64,000 bases of DNA. Origin: Globisporangium splendens (lineage: Eukaryota; Oomycota; Peronosporomycetes; Pythiales; Pythiaceae). Each line of letters begins with the position of its first letter. Within the stretch, counting starts at the first letter, position 1. The stretch spans positions 186,001 through 250,000 of the forward strand of contig VFIW01000056.1 of assembly GCA_006386115.1 (NCBI GenBank). The letters run 5' to 3'. Positions 50,094 through 61,497 of the stretch are shown here, piece after piece. The notes beneath the pieces were generated by a model that worked only from the letters and a program-made list of their open reading frames with translations, was not told the origin of the DNA and made no database searches. The translations under genes were made by a program, and so were the position numbers.

Positions 50094-50860
50094 CTAGTGT
50101 ACACGCTCTAATACGATGGGGACGACTTCGCAGTTGTCTGGCGTCACTTCCGTGTCTTGAGGACGCATCGCCACCCACATGCCCCAGATGAGCTTGTAGT
50201 GCGCCACAACCGCGACGTGCGTGTCCGGGATCACGTCGAAAAACTGCTCCAAGAACTGCACGGCGCGCACCTGGATCTCGGGGTCGGTCTCCATGTGGTT
50301 CGGGTCCCACAGCACGTCTTCTTCGTCCAGAATTTCCGCACCTTTGAACGCAAAGTCCACCGTCGGGAACTTGGTCTTGAGCTTTGTAAGCGTCGTGCGC
50401 TTGTTCGGCGTGTGCATCCCCAGGCGTTCACGACAGAGCTCCATGCTCACGAACTGAGGCGACACGACTGGGTAGCCTTCGAAAAAGTTCTGCGCTGTCT
50501 GGATCGTGCGCGAGAGCGTGGATACGATGATGCGCTCGATCGTGGGCATGCCATTGGCGCGCTCAGCTGCAAGTGGAGCAGGTCCCTTGCTGCGCGCGTC
50601 GTTGATGCCGATCTCAGTGAGGCCCGTGTCGAGGTACTTCTCGCTTCTCGACTCTTCAGTGTCCCACCACTCGTCGCCGTACGCCTTCTCGATCTCATTG
50701 TGGACGCCCTCGCCGTGGCGAATAAAGTACACGACCTTGATGTCGCACGTCGGCGTCGTGTGGTTCTTTGTCTTGGTGAGTTTGACCTTGATGTCCGCCC
50801 AGATGCCTACCACGAAATGAAAGTTCTTGAAGATGCTGGAGTGGTTGACGTCGAATGTCC
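50094..50860 (-). pseudogene. Histidine phosphatase (mutase-like) 3, 5'-truncated and chimeric
   Basis: From the stop (50094) to 50744 it matches mutase-like gene 2 through the right arm: RHGEGVHNEIEKAYGDE, STLSRTIQTAQNFF and VVAHYKLIWG are intact. Beyond 50744 homology continues only at protein level. SSIFKNFHFVVGIWADIKVK lines up with gene 2's LFKNFRLSMRDWADFEAK, so a different paralogue provides this part. Upstream of about 50860 the gene stops, and LINE-derived sequence follows in the same open frame. The first 30 or so residues, including the MPTIRAL start, are gone. It may be transcribed from the LINE side but lacks its own start and promoter. Confidence 0.75.
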
Positions 50861-50861
50861 G

Positions 50862-51060
50862 TTGCGAAGATCTGGTGGCTGCAGAGGGACGCAACCTCGC
50901 GTGGAAAGTCGATCCGAAGCGGCAGATGGAATCCTTGCTACCGACCCTGGACCTCGAGTGGAGATCAGACGGACGTGCAGGCGTGTATTTTGGGAGAAAC
51001 CTGAGCAAATCATCAACTATCGGAAGAGACTCGCGCCTTCTGGCCATCCTTTCAGTGGAA
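50862..51060 (+). mobile_element. LINE fragment, forward piece
   Basis: About 200 bp matching the reverse-transcriptase C-terminal region at about 43211-43410 in the same orientation (encodes EDLVAAEGRNLAWKVDPKR). It abuts an oppositely oriented piece of the same element. Confidence 0.7.
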
Positions 51061-51597
51061 CGACAAGCTTCTGTGTACTTGCCTCGCGCTCGCTGTAGCC
51101 ACCGAGTTGTCCGCCGCATCGCTTGTCGCTTTATTGCAAGAGGTATTGAATAGAGACCTATGCCTCCTTCCTTGACCGGCAAGTAGAGCAGGGAAGGACA
51201 CACCTTGTGCCGAGTGCCGTCTGTGCCGAGTGTCGATTGCCACAAAAATTGCTTTTGTAGATTCACTAGCTGGTCCACAACTTTCGCTGGAGCTTGATGT
51301 AGCCGGCAGTGAACAGAATCGACGGCAGCAAGACCGAATTCAGTATAAGCACTCTCCCCATCACACTGTTGGAGACTTTGGTCGCGATGATCAATCTGGT
51401 TCGGAGCTTTTGCAGGCGGTCCTCCCAATTAGCTTGCGTGATGTCCCCGGTTCCTATTTGGATGCCAAGGTACCTCACCGTCTCTCCATGCTTCAGGATT
51501 GGAATGCCGCATCTTTGTTTCTGGTCTGCTGCTGTGTCGAGACAGATATAGCTGCTTTTCGTTGGTTGCACGTGCAAACCTCGCATTCCTTGTAGAA
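51061..51597 (-). mobile_element. LINE fragment, reverse piece (reverse transcriptase thumb)
   Basis: Matches about 42560-43080 in reverse orientation (HVQPTKSSYICLDTAADQ, RYLGIQIGTGDITQ, QLVNLQKQFLWQSTLGTDG). Upstream (higher coordinates) it joins sequence from nearer the element's 5' end, so the central RT core has been deleted. Confidence 0.7.
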
Positions 51598-54500
51598 TCC
51601 ATTGTTCAGACTGTCCACGCCTCCTGCCTATTACCGATATAAAGCCGCGATTGCCTCTCGTACTTTTTTTTCAGTGATGGGTACCATCAAGTCTTGGTTT
51701 TGCGCTTCCGTGACTTTTCGAGTTTCCCGAATGTACACCAGTGCATCAAATCGTTGTTCAGCCTTGTGCGGAGGGACCGTAGCATGGCTCTGGCCGGTGA
51801 TTTGGTGCTACTCTGTCCCTGTGATGTCCGCTAGACTCGCGTTTGGAGGGTGGTACCTTCCGGGGGTCGGTTCCAATCTCGAAATTGTTTGATCCCGCTG
51901 CCATTTGGCGATCCTCCGAAAGAAGCGACGAACATCCCCCTGCATTGCTTGCATGTACTTACCGAATTCAAACTCTGCTGCCTCTCTTGCCACGTTTGCT
52001 TGTTCTTCAATCAGCTGACGCCGTGTGTGGTTTCCTGGTCGGTGCTACTGATCCTCCAACTTTTGCCGATATCTTCGTACTTGCCGCTTCTCTGCTCGAC
52101 GTACTCTCAGTATTGCTTTGATGATACGCTGCTCCAGATGGCTCCACTCGATTGATCCCTCGCTCTGCATCAGCTCCAGCTCGTGAGCAATTGCCTTTTG
52201 CACCCCAGTCCGCATTACCTGTTGCTGTCGCGCCTTTAGTACCTTGAGGGCTCGACCGAGTCCACTTCCATGATGACTTGAACCATGATCACCGATAGAA
52301 CTGACCACTCGCTGAGCTCCTCTCCACTCTTGAAGGCTGCTTTGAGTTCTATGGTTTGCTTCAATATAGTGCAGAAGTGTTCAATCGTCTCGTACAGGTT
52401 GTCTGGGTCTACGGTGTCACTGGTCCTGAACGTCTGCAGCTCCTCCTCATACATCAAGGTACAGATGATGTAGCGGCTGAGCTTCTCTTGCTGGGTCGGG
52501 TGACAAAGCCGCAGAACTTCGAGCCCACCGTACTTCATTTTTCCTAGCGTCGACCAGTCTTCCTTGGAGTTGAGTAGTGCCGCCCGTTGTTGCTTCGTGG
52601 TTGCCGTTGCAATCCTGTCAAACCAACCTGTGATCCATACCCTGGTCTTTGCCTGATCGGTGCGGTGTGCAAGACTTTTGAGCCCTTCCTCAATCACCTG
52701 TTCGCGCAGAACCTGCGTCAAGTCCACTAGCGTTGGCCCTCTGAGATGGTCCAGCACATGATGCGGCCCTGGTGACGTCTTCAACATCGCTAGGATTCGC
52801 TCCCACTCATTGAGAGCTGCCTGCGTCTATACATCATGATTGGACGAGAGCAGAGGAAAGGGGAATTTGGTTCCTTGTTTCCATTGCTCATGCAGCGTGC
52901 GCTCGAGGTCTCTGCATTTCTGCATGGAGTCTCCTTCGATCGCCAAACGCCTCGAGAGCGTTTTGGTTTTCTTGAGGGGGACATTGGGGCTGTTCAGGTT
53001 TATCGTGACGTCACCATCTTTCGCTGTGAGCATCAGGGTTTCGCCTCTATCTCGCTTCCTGGGCTGTGGAGCAACTCGGTTGCGGGCAAGTGATATTCCA
53101 CAAGCTGATTCTCCTCTGATACGAACGACTAGCCGTGTTGTCCGCTGAGCTGGTTTGGCTCAAATTTCTCTCGTCCGTCCACGGTGGAGTCCACTCTGAC
53201 CCTTCCAAATTGCCGCTCGTATCCACACTTGTTTGAGAAATTTGCTCGAATTGATGTTCCAGCTTCCATTGTTCGAGCGTCCCTCTGGATATTTGGTATT
53301 GGTTGATCCACCTCGAGATTTCGCTGGTGTTTGACATATCCACACGTCTCAGTCTTTCTTGTTAATGTTCGTTGAGTTAGTCTTATCCTGTGCTTGTAAA
53401 GGCAATTCGTTCATGCATACGTGTGAGTCCGTGAATCAGTATATCATGTAGCTGCTCTTTTTCTCCATGAGAGATCGCTGATTTGCCAAGCGCTGCTCAT
53501 ATTCCGTACCGGTCACATTTCCAATTGTAGTTGAGCCATGGTCGGTTTGGGTCGGTGATGGGAGGGGTTGATTGTTGAGTGTTTAGTTGGGAAATGTCGC
53601 TGTCCTCCATTGGGTCCTCTGTGACGGGTTCGGAATCGAATTGGCCAGATCGGTCGGTCTTGAACTCCGTCTTGCTCCACTCGGATCCTTGGATATACTT
53701 CGCTAATGAGGAGCTCGTCATATTCGGCAGTGGCGATGGGTCGTTAAGGGTTCTGAAATGCCGACTGTTGTAGTGTTCATTTGCGAATTTCATCACAATC
53801 GGTAGCGGACTGCTCGTGGCCTCTGCTTCGCTTCTGTCTTGGCGAAGCCCGTCTTCCCATTGTTTCCCCGTGCACGCATGTTCTTCGGCTGACAAAAACT
53901 GGCCTCCTGCGTGGACTTTGGGTTATGGGTTGTAAATTGCATAGCCTTTTCGGTCCCCGTAAATTGTCTCGATCAGCACGAAGATTTTCCTCTGCAGAGC
54001 TTTGGCAGTCATCCGCAATGACTCCGATCCACCCCACAGGGACCCTGGCAGAGTGGAATATCGCTGGAGGAGTTGCTTGCGATATCATTGAAATAGTTGA
54101 GAACATCTGCTTTCCTTTCTTTTGGGCTCATTTTTCGATCCCCTCTCCCCAGTGCTTCGAGTATTCCCAAATGCGTTCCTTCAGGGAATTCGAGGTCGAA
54201 GTTGAGACGTGCGGCCGCGTTCGTGCTTTGCTTGATTCTGCTCGCCGCTGCCTCGAGCAACTTCTCATTGGTCCTGTCGTCATGCGTGATTTGGAGTATC
54301 GCTTCCGTCACTGCATAAAATGGCAATTTCCGGTAGGTGCTGTAGTTGTTTTAGCATGGCCGTTGACGTCCATCACATCTTGAAGCGTGTACACCTCATC
54401 CCAGTCCATGATGTCGTTGCAATTCGGGTTGAACTCGGCTAGTCTTTCCACGTGCACCTTCATTAGCTCGTCCATATCTCGTCGAAAGCGCATTAGTTCT

Positions 54501-55694
54501 TTTGCCCACCGGATATTATCCTTGGAAATTTGGCTTGGTCCATTTTTTTGGCTTGCCTTTGGTGCGGGTCCTTTTGTATTCGCTGTTCCGCCGTTTGGTT
54601 TCACATTCGCACGCTCTTTCAGTTGACTGGTTTGAAGCACTGGAGTTCCTGTTCCCACTGTAGACAATGCATTTTTTGTTGGATTTCTGATTGGAGTTGG
54701 GTTGTGGGCTAAACGTGTTGGTCTCGTCAGGCGTCACGGGGTTCGTGTTCTCGCTCAGCATGTTTTCCCCACTGGCGTGAGGATCCTCTGCCGCGGGTTA
54801 AAGTGGCTGTTTCTGTTTGTCGATGCTGTCCAAGATAGCTTCTTTCATTTCCGCTGCACTGGTGAAATGGCTGGCTTTCTCGGAAGTTTACTCACGATCT
54901 CGTCATTTGTGTGGATACAGTTGTTAGTTGTTAGCTCCTGTTCCGTTGCCTTGCATGCTCGCGCGAAATGTCCTGCTTCCACACAGATCAAGCAGGGTGC
55001 CATTCGGTGCTTGGATGCGTGGTGGAGTATGACCGTTCACCCTCGCCAAATAGTTCGGTTAACATCGATAAGCGCTTTTGGACATGATTCCTTTTCAAAG
55101 TGAGTCTTCCATAGCTGCGAATGGTTGGATCTTGGACCGCACGCATCGAGCGTGTAGGCGTAGGATCGCTTGCCTGTCGTCTGCTTAAAGTATTCTAAAA
55201 ACACGGCCATATTCATTGAGCGAGCAGTGTTCAAAAGCTGAATTTTGTACCTGGATCTCGACTCTGCGTTCTGTAGCCCTTCCGCTCCTAATTGACTGTT
55301 CCACACGTTGTCTGCCTCCGGTCGCTCTCTGGTTGTCTCCGTCGGGTGCGCGGATATGAGGTGTATCAATTGGCATCTGAAGGAGATCGACGCTTTGTCC
55401 CATTTCGTCGCTGTGCACCTGTCAAAGAAAATGAAGTGGAGAGAGAGAGTGAGTGCTGTCATTATATTCCGCAACTTTGAGGTCTTTCAGCATCGCCATA
55501 GCTTCTTCCATTTTACCGTCTTTGCGGTATCTCGCTGCTTGCAAGATTACCTCCGCGATTCGTCCGGTTGACAGATGATCTGTGTAGACTTGCGTCGAAT
55601 CCGATAATTTGCCGACCAACTCTCCTTCCACTGAGCTGCGATGGTGATCTGGATGCGGAAGAGAGTGTCCCTATCACACGCTCGCCGTAGGAAT
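51598..55694 (-). mobile_element. LINE 5' portion: zinc-knuckle ORF and pre-RT region, decayed
   Basis: On the minus strand, from about 55.6 kb downwards, there are short broken frames of gag-like (ORF1) and pre-RT sequence. A CCHC zinc knuckle is encoded at 54953-54994 (PCLICVEAGHFARACKATEQ, spacing C-x2-C-x4-H-x4-C). It is preceded by a region with SYAYTLDACGPRSNHSQLWK and followed by Pro/Asn/Lys-rich sequence (54308-54667). Further on, frames such as WFDRIATATTKQQRAALLNS (52236-52787) and FFRRIAKWQRDQTISRLEPT (51808-51993) look like the linker preceding reverse transcriptase. Stops and shifts interrupt every frame. I did not find a convincing endonuclease domain. It supplies the element part that is missing in the spacer copies. 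Confidence 0.62.
54953..54994 (-). other. CCHC zinc-knuckle coding motif
   Basis: Cys-Leu-Ile-Cys-x4-His-x4-Cys on the minus strand, the spacing typical of nucleic-acid-binding knuckles of retroelement ORF1/gag proteins. It anchors the direction and identity of this region. Confidence 0.75.
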
Positions 55695-56825
55695 CAAATG
55701 CGCAACACTGATGATGAGCAGTGTCGGAGAAGGTGTCACGTGCACCCTCTCATACCCGATGGTACCACTGTGGCTGAAAATGGAGGACAGACTGGATTAT
55801 TACATAACGCTACCCATCGTGCTCGGTTCATGATCCTAAACGGTGATTTGCATCAGAACAGCAAGCTTTCATTTCAATCTTCACCTATGGTACACGAAGA
55901 GTGAGGAGAGCAGCACCTTCTTATGACTCAAAGTACTGAGCATTCGGACACGACTTGCGATACATATGAATTGCTTTTGCCGAGCCTCGAGGATGAAGCG
56001 AGACTGTACTGATTGATCTTCCTCCGTCCGCTGGCGAGGCGCAACTTGATTACCAGTAAAAGAATGATAACTCGTGATCACCTGTAGATGTCTTGGCGTA
56101 TTGAAGAAGTGTCAAAGAGGGACACTTAGGACGCACGAAGCCATCCGGCTGAGTCCAGTCAACGATTGCCCTGAGACAAGGATTCTCGCCGTTTTCAGTA
56201 AAGCTCTTATGCGTTCCACTCAGAACGCGGAGCATTGAGGACACAATAAGACAGCGAATAAGTGAATGGGTCCGGCCACGTCCGTTTGCGCTGCGGCGGC
56301 AGTGCACCGCCAGCTCATAAACGAGAGTACTCGTTTGTATCAATTTGAATGCAAATCACCATTCGCGATCACCAGTGATGACGAGAGAAAGGACGACATG
56401 AGTTGGTCGTCCGGTGTTTATTCCACCTTTTTGCGGCTTGGTAATCTTATGTTCACTACAACGTGGTACGACTGAAAACTCGGAGGTACATCGATCGTCG
56501 CAGTTTGAGAAGGATGCTGGTATCCAGATAAGGAAGCAACTCTCTCGTTCATACTGTCGTATAGGCTTGTGCAGGTCACACATTTGTGCACTCTTTCGAC
56601 GACGGTGTGTGGGTGAACTGGCGCCGACGAAACAAACGCAATCTTTATCATTGGGATGGGCAAGCGCGTGAGGCGCCCTGCTCACACATGGGAGGACACT
56701 CGCTACTCCAGCTCGACGAGGGTGCACACTCGGCACGCTTTCGATATGTCATTCATTTCCCATTTCGACTTCCAAGTCCCAAGTCCCCAAGCCCCACCTC
56801 GTCCCCAAACGCCCTCCCTTCCACG

Positions 56826-57245
56826 ATGATCAAGACCGCTCTCCTCAGCGTTTTCGCCATCGCCGCCGCGTACTCGACCCCCGCTGTCCACGCTGAAGAG
56901 GAAGCGGGCAAGGCCGACATCGTGCTCGCCGGTTTCCAATTGGCTTCGCAGATCGTCCCGCTCATCGGTGGGCTCTTCAAGAACAATAAGGAGTGCCAGC
57001 AAGTGGCTTGCTGGATCTCGACGCCAAAGTGCTACCTGCAGGCAGCTGACAAGGTCCAGAACGATATCTTCCAGGGACGTGATGGCTACCGCCTGGAGAG
57101 CCACAACAACCAGGGCGCGTGGGCTCGCTACTGGCGCGTCAGGACCGACGTGTCGACGATCAATACGATTGCGTCCGGCAAGTGCGGTGACGGCTCGAGC
57201 TTCACGGTGTCCAACTGCCAGACCACGGGACACGTCCACTGCTAA
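56826..57245 (+). CDS. Small secreted six-cysteine protein B, copy 3
   Basis: 139 residues, translation identical to copies 1 and 2. It retains only part of the divergent upstream region (from 55695), so its partner gene A is missing on this side. The leader, signal peptide, six cysteines and 3' hairpin are all conserved, so the gene should be intact. Confidence 0.8.
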   Translation: MIKTALLSVFAIAAAYSTPAVHAEEEAGKADIVLAGFQLASQIVPLIGGLFKNNKECQQVACWISTPKCYLQAADKVQNDIFQGRDGYRLESHNNQGAWARYWRVRTDVSTINTIASGKCGDGSSFTVSNCQTTGHVHC

Positions 57246-57397
57246 TTGTGCTGGCTTTCCGTGTGTTGCCGGACCTCCCGTGTCGACGCTTAACGCGCAA
57301 GGTTAAACATACGATGCATGTCTTCTAAGTACAAAATACATTCATCGTCCACAACTTGTGGATGTGTCTTCAGTGTGCCTCTGCATCATTAGACTCA

Positions 57398-57436
57398 GTC
57401 AACATTCATGTCTGGCGATGCAACTTGAATGTTGAC
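57398..57436 (+). repeat. Hairpin downstream of gene B3
   Basis: Same 11-bp inverted repeat with 17-nt loop as after B1. Confidence 0.7.
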
Positions 57437-57851
57437 CCAGGCTCGAAATTAATAATAATAGCTACCATTCAGTGATGCATGTCCAGTTTTTGACCCCAGG
57501 ATCACTATGCGCGCATAGGTTTTGACGAGCAGTCCAAGGTGCCATTGCAAGCGCACGGAAGGAGAGAGATCCCCTGGAAGGCCAACATGAGGCTAGAGGA
57601 CGGTCCCTCCTCAGAGCGCCGCAAACTTCGACTCACGGGAATAGCGGTAATGCTGCAGGAGACGCCGCAGCAAAAATGCTGTCCGTTGCCGTCCGTGACT
57701 ACGAAAAGATCATGTGTTGCTTGGTTGTTTCGCGTTGCGCGTCAAGTCCGAGCTGTCGTTGAAGGGAGATTGATGCGGCGACGTGATTGGCTACAAACAC
57801 TGGAATAGCGCATTCTAGTTGGTCAAGATCGCATGGTATCTTCCCATTCTG

Positions 57852-60800
57852 AGAACAGATCATCACTCATTGCCCAAGCAGTAGCAGTAGTAGCAGCAGT
57901 AACGTGTGCTCATTGCCCAAGTGTCTTTGATGACCCATGTCTGTCTTGTCCAATCCAGTCTTCAAAACAGCAGACCCCTCATCACGGCGCACGTGAGCAC
58001 CCAAGCTCGCTCTGTGATACCGCCAGCGCCCCGACCAGAGTCTGGTCTGATGGCCGAAGTGCATGCTCGGACGACCTCGTGCGCCTCCAATTCGATGAGA
58101 CTGAGGCTCGGCTGCTGCAGTTCTTGCTGCTCTCCCCTGGTGTGAGTGTGCAATGTATCTTCTTTATGTTTGCACTATTGCATTGACGCTATGACAGTGG
58201 TGTCACGTTGGCAGTATGGTCGTCATCTTCATCCGAGGAATAGCGAAGGTCGTGAAGTGTACGATTGATGCGCGTGACTTGCTCTTGTAACAGTGCAGTC
58301 AGGTCCCTGAGACCGAGTCTGGTGAGTGCACAGCAACAACATTTAAGACGACTTTCCGACATGGGGACGATTGTTTTTTACTGGCCAGCTTCCCATCAGC
58401 AAAATCGGACGTTTGTCTTGTGCTATGCAGTAAATCGGTTCGATTAACGTATTCGCCTTGTGTTCTCAACACAACAAATACAAGCCATCGTGAGTCAAAG
58501 ATTCGAATGGCTGTCAATGGATCTTCTGACTGGCACTTACAAGGACGCATTTCGCAAAGACCCACGTGATCTCTCTTCACGAGGCGTCCGCAGTTTGCTG
58601 CTTGTGTTTGCTTATATCGCTGCTCTTCGTCGTGATACTCCAAGAGCTGACAGTGTCAATTAAACTGCCTTTCCGCTGACATTTACGTAGTCATGAAGCG
58701 CAATCACGTTGAGGTTCATGGCCGCTCAGAGAGAGAGAGAGAGAGTGAGAAGGTAATTCTATTTAACTTATGATCTACATACAGTTGAAGAATTCCTGAG
58801 CCTCATTAACACTGCTGAGAGTGAGGTGTTTCTAACTTTTGACGGTGTGGCACCGATATCATTGTCGAGTAGAGCTACGACTTGGGACATAAGAGCTTGA
58901 TCACTTCCCCGCGATTCGTCGGTGAGTATCTTCGCATTCTCGGAGTTCACAGACATGTTGGCGAGAAGATCGGCCAAATACGTTGTCCCCAGGAAGGATA
59001 GAACTACCGTTAAGTTTGTCTATAAGTCCTCCGAGACCTTGATACAACTTGCTGTGCAGCCTCCGTGTTCGTGCTCGGTCAATTGTCTTCTGGATGCTGT
59101 TTGGGGGAGTACGCTCATGCACCAGCCACGGACAGTGAGTCGTGAGCGGGTGCGGTTTGGATGTCCACCCTGTGGTTTTTATTTCTTCTTCGATCATTGC
59201 AACGTCTTGTTGACAAGTAGCATCCCCGGCCCAGTCGGTCACTGTCCAGAGAACTCCGTTTGCTTGCCGTTGCATCTGAATGTAGTCCGTGTGGCTCCTC
59301 TCCGACACTGGTACCGCGACGATGGTTCCCATGCCGTTGCTGATCCACTTGTACTCTCGTTTTGTGTGTTTCCTGCTCCACGGCTCCTATTGACTGTTTA
59401 GCTGATTGCTTGCATCGTCTTCTATCTCCAGTGAGCACAGAATGATGCTGGTTACGAGTTTTCTCAGGGCGGTCATTCGTTTGAACGTGAGAGTCGCCGT
59501 CATGGTTGGTAGCCGCACGGAGAACACTCGCTCTTCTTCCCGTCTCACGTTGAAGCTGGCCAAATTGCATTCCTTCAGGAAAGAAACCGTTTTGACCGTG
59601 TACTGCTCGCCTTAGCTGTCGATTATCCAAGGGTTGTCGTTCCACTGAAAGGATGGCCAGAACGCTCGAGTCTCTTCCGATAGCTGATGTATCGTCTGCT
59701 CAGGTTTTCTCCCAAAATATACGCCTACCCGTCCGTCTGATCTCCACTCGAGGTCCACGGTCGGTAGCAAGGATTCCATTTGCCACTTCAGATCATCTTT
59801 CCACGCGGGATTGCGTCCCTCTGCAGCCACCAGGTCTTCACCGAGGTACTCCCACCCGAGTCTGTGGATATTGTTCGTCTGGTACAGCCTTGTCTGTGCG
59901 TGCTGGCTTCGCTCCTTGGGCGAGATCGTGCAGCATCCCCAGCTTTGACTTTTGTCCTGATGAACCTGTTCACGCCAAGCTTCTGTATACTTGTCTCGCG
60001 CTCGCTGTAGCCACCGAGTTGTCCGCTGCATCGCTTGTCGCTTTATTGCAAGAGGTATTGAATAGAGACCTATGCCTCCTTCCTTGACCAGCAGGTATAG
60101 CAGGGAAGGACTCACCTTGTGCCTCGTGCCGTCTGTGCCGAGTGTCGATTGCCACAAAAATTGCTTTTGTAGATTCACTAGCTGGTCCACAACTTTCGCT
60201 GGAGCTTGATGTAGCCGGCAGTGAACAGAATCGACGGCAGCAAGACCGAATTCAGTATAAGCACTCTCCCCATCACACTGTTGGAGACTTTGGTCGCGAT
60301 GATCAATCTGGTTCGGAGCTTTTGCAGGCGGTCCTCCCAATTAGCTTGCGTGATGTCCCCGGTTCCTATTTGGATGCCAAGGTACCTCACCGTCTCTCCA
60401 TGCTTCAGGATTGGAATGCCGCATCTTTGTTTCTGGTCTGCTGCTGTGTCGAGACAGATATAGCTGCTTTTCGTTGGTTGCACGTGCAGACCTGATTGCT
60501 GGTCGAACTCGGACAGCAGCTGCATCAGTCGAGGCAGCTGTTCCCCTTGTTTCAAAAAGACGGCGGAGTCGTCGGCGAAGGTCGAAATAAGATGGGGTTC
60601 TGCTCCGGATTAGGTCACACGAATTCCTACCAGATGGGGGTCTTGCTGTGCTGCCAGAGCGAGAATCTCCGCGGCAACAATAAACAGCAGAGGGGAGAGG
60701 GGGCAGCCTTGACGAATGCCGACTTGACCTCCCATCCTCTCGACAGTTCATTGTTCACTAGGTACTGCGCCGTAGTGTCCGAGTGCATTCGACGTACTAA

Positions 60801-60898
60801 ATCCACAAATTGTCGCCCAAAGCCGAACTTGCTCAGCACAAGGTACAGAAAGTCTCTGTCCAGCGTGTCGTAAGCCTTCATTAAGTCAAGCATCGCAA
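57852..60898 (-). other. Palindrome 2 spacer (3047 bp), inverted relative to spacer 1
   Basis: Begins with the reverse complement of 45203 downwards and ends with the reverse complement of 42160. Both junctions fall exactly at the inner ends of the arms (CCCATTCTG). Contents as in spacer 1: about 0.9 kb without a recognised gene (57852-58766), then the LINE relic. Confidence 0.92.
58767..60898 (-). mobile_element. 5'-truncated LINE relic in spacer 2
   Basis: Inverted copy of the element at 42160-44290, with the same RT motifs (LMKAYDTLDRDF; FADDSAVFL in a separate frame) and the same main frameshifts. In the stretch matching about 43.0-43.4 kb it carries its own differences (LAWKVDPKRQ of spacer 1 is PAWKDDLKWQ here). 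It also keeps an in-frame join FGRKPEQTIHQLSEETRAFW where spacer 1 shifts frame. It is therefore the less damaged copy in this part. Confidence 0.8.
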
Positions 60899-61306
60899 CA
60901 GAATGGGAAGATACCATGCAATCTTGACCAACTAGAATGCGTTATTCCAGTGTTTGTAGCCAATCACGTCGCCGCATCAATCTCCCTTCAAGGACAGCTC
61001 GGACTTGACGCGCAACGCGAAACAAGCAAGCAGCACATGATCTCTTCACAGTCGAGTACGGCAACGGACGGCATTTTGCTGCGGCGTCTCCTGCAGCATT
61101 ACCGCTATTCCCGTGAGTCAAAGTTTGCGGCGCTCTGAGGAGGGACCGTCGTCTGGCCTCGTGTTGGCCTTCCAGGGGCTCCCTCTCCTTCCGTGCGCTT
61201 ACAATGGCACCTTGGACCGCTCATCAAAACCTATGCGCACATAGTGATCCTGGGGTCAAAAACTGGACATGCATCACTGAACGGTAGCTATTATTATTGA
61301 GCCTGG

Positions 61307-61345
61307 GTCAACATTCAAGTTGCATCGCCAGACATGAATGTTGAC
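61307..61345 (-). repeat. Hairpin downstream of gene B4
   Basis: Same 11-bp inverted repeat as after B1. The stem is unchanged although the surrounding bases differ, which hints at constraint. Confidence 0.65.
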
Positions 61346-61497
61346 TGAATCTAATGATGCAGACACACACTGAAGGCACATCCACAAGTTGTGGACGATG
61401 GATGTATTTTGTACTTAGAAGACATGCATCGTATATTTAACCTTGCGCGTTAAGCGTCGACACGGGAGGTCCAGCGACACACGGAAAGCCAGCACAA

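Larger units (their letters stand above)
45204..50744 (-). repeat. Palindrome 1, right arm (5.5 kb)
   Basis: Inverted copy of 36643-42159. It is 24 bp longer: a 26-bp tandem duplication at 45374-45425 and a 2-bp difference near the microsatellite account for this. Contents mirror the left arm: B2, A2, RNase H relic, and the truncated mutase-like gene. Gene-free stretches in it (45204-45835, 46256-47742, 48220-48828, 49309-50093) mirror those of the left arm. Confidence 0.93.
55695..57851 (+). repeat. Palindrome 2, left arm (partial, 2157 bp)
   Basis: Direct copy of 40003-42159 at constant offset 15692, with the same length. ORF translations are identical, and it lacks the right-arm-specific 26-bp duplication. 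The outer 3.4 kb of the arm is absent; decayed LINE sequence abuts at 55694. Apart from gene B3 it holds no gene (55695-56825 is part of the A/B divergent region; 57246-57851 is the 3' flank). Confidence 0.92.
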
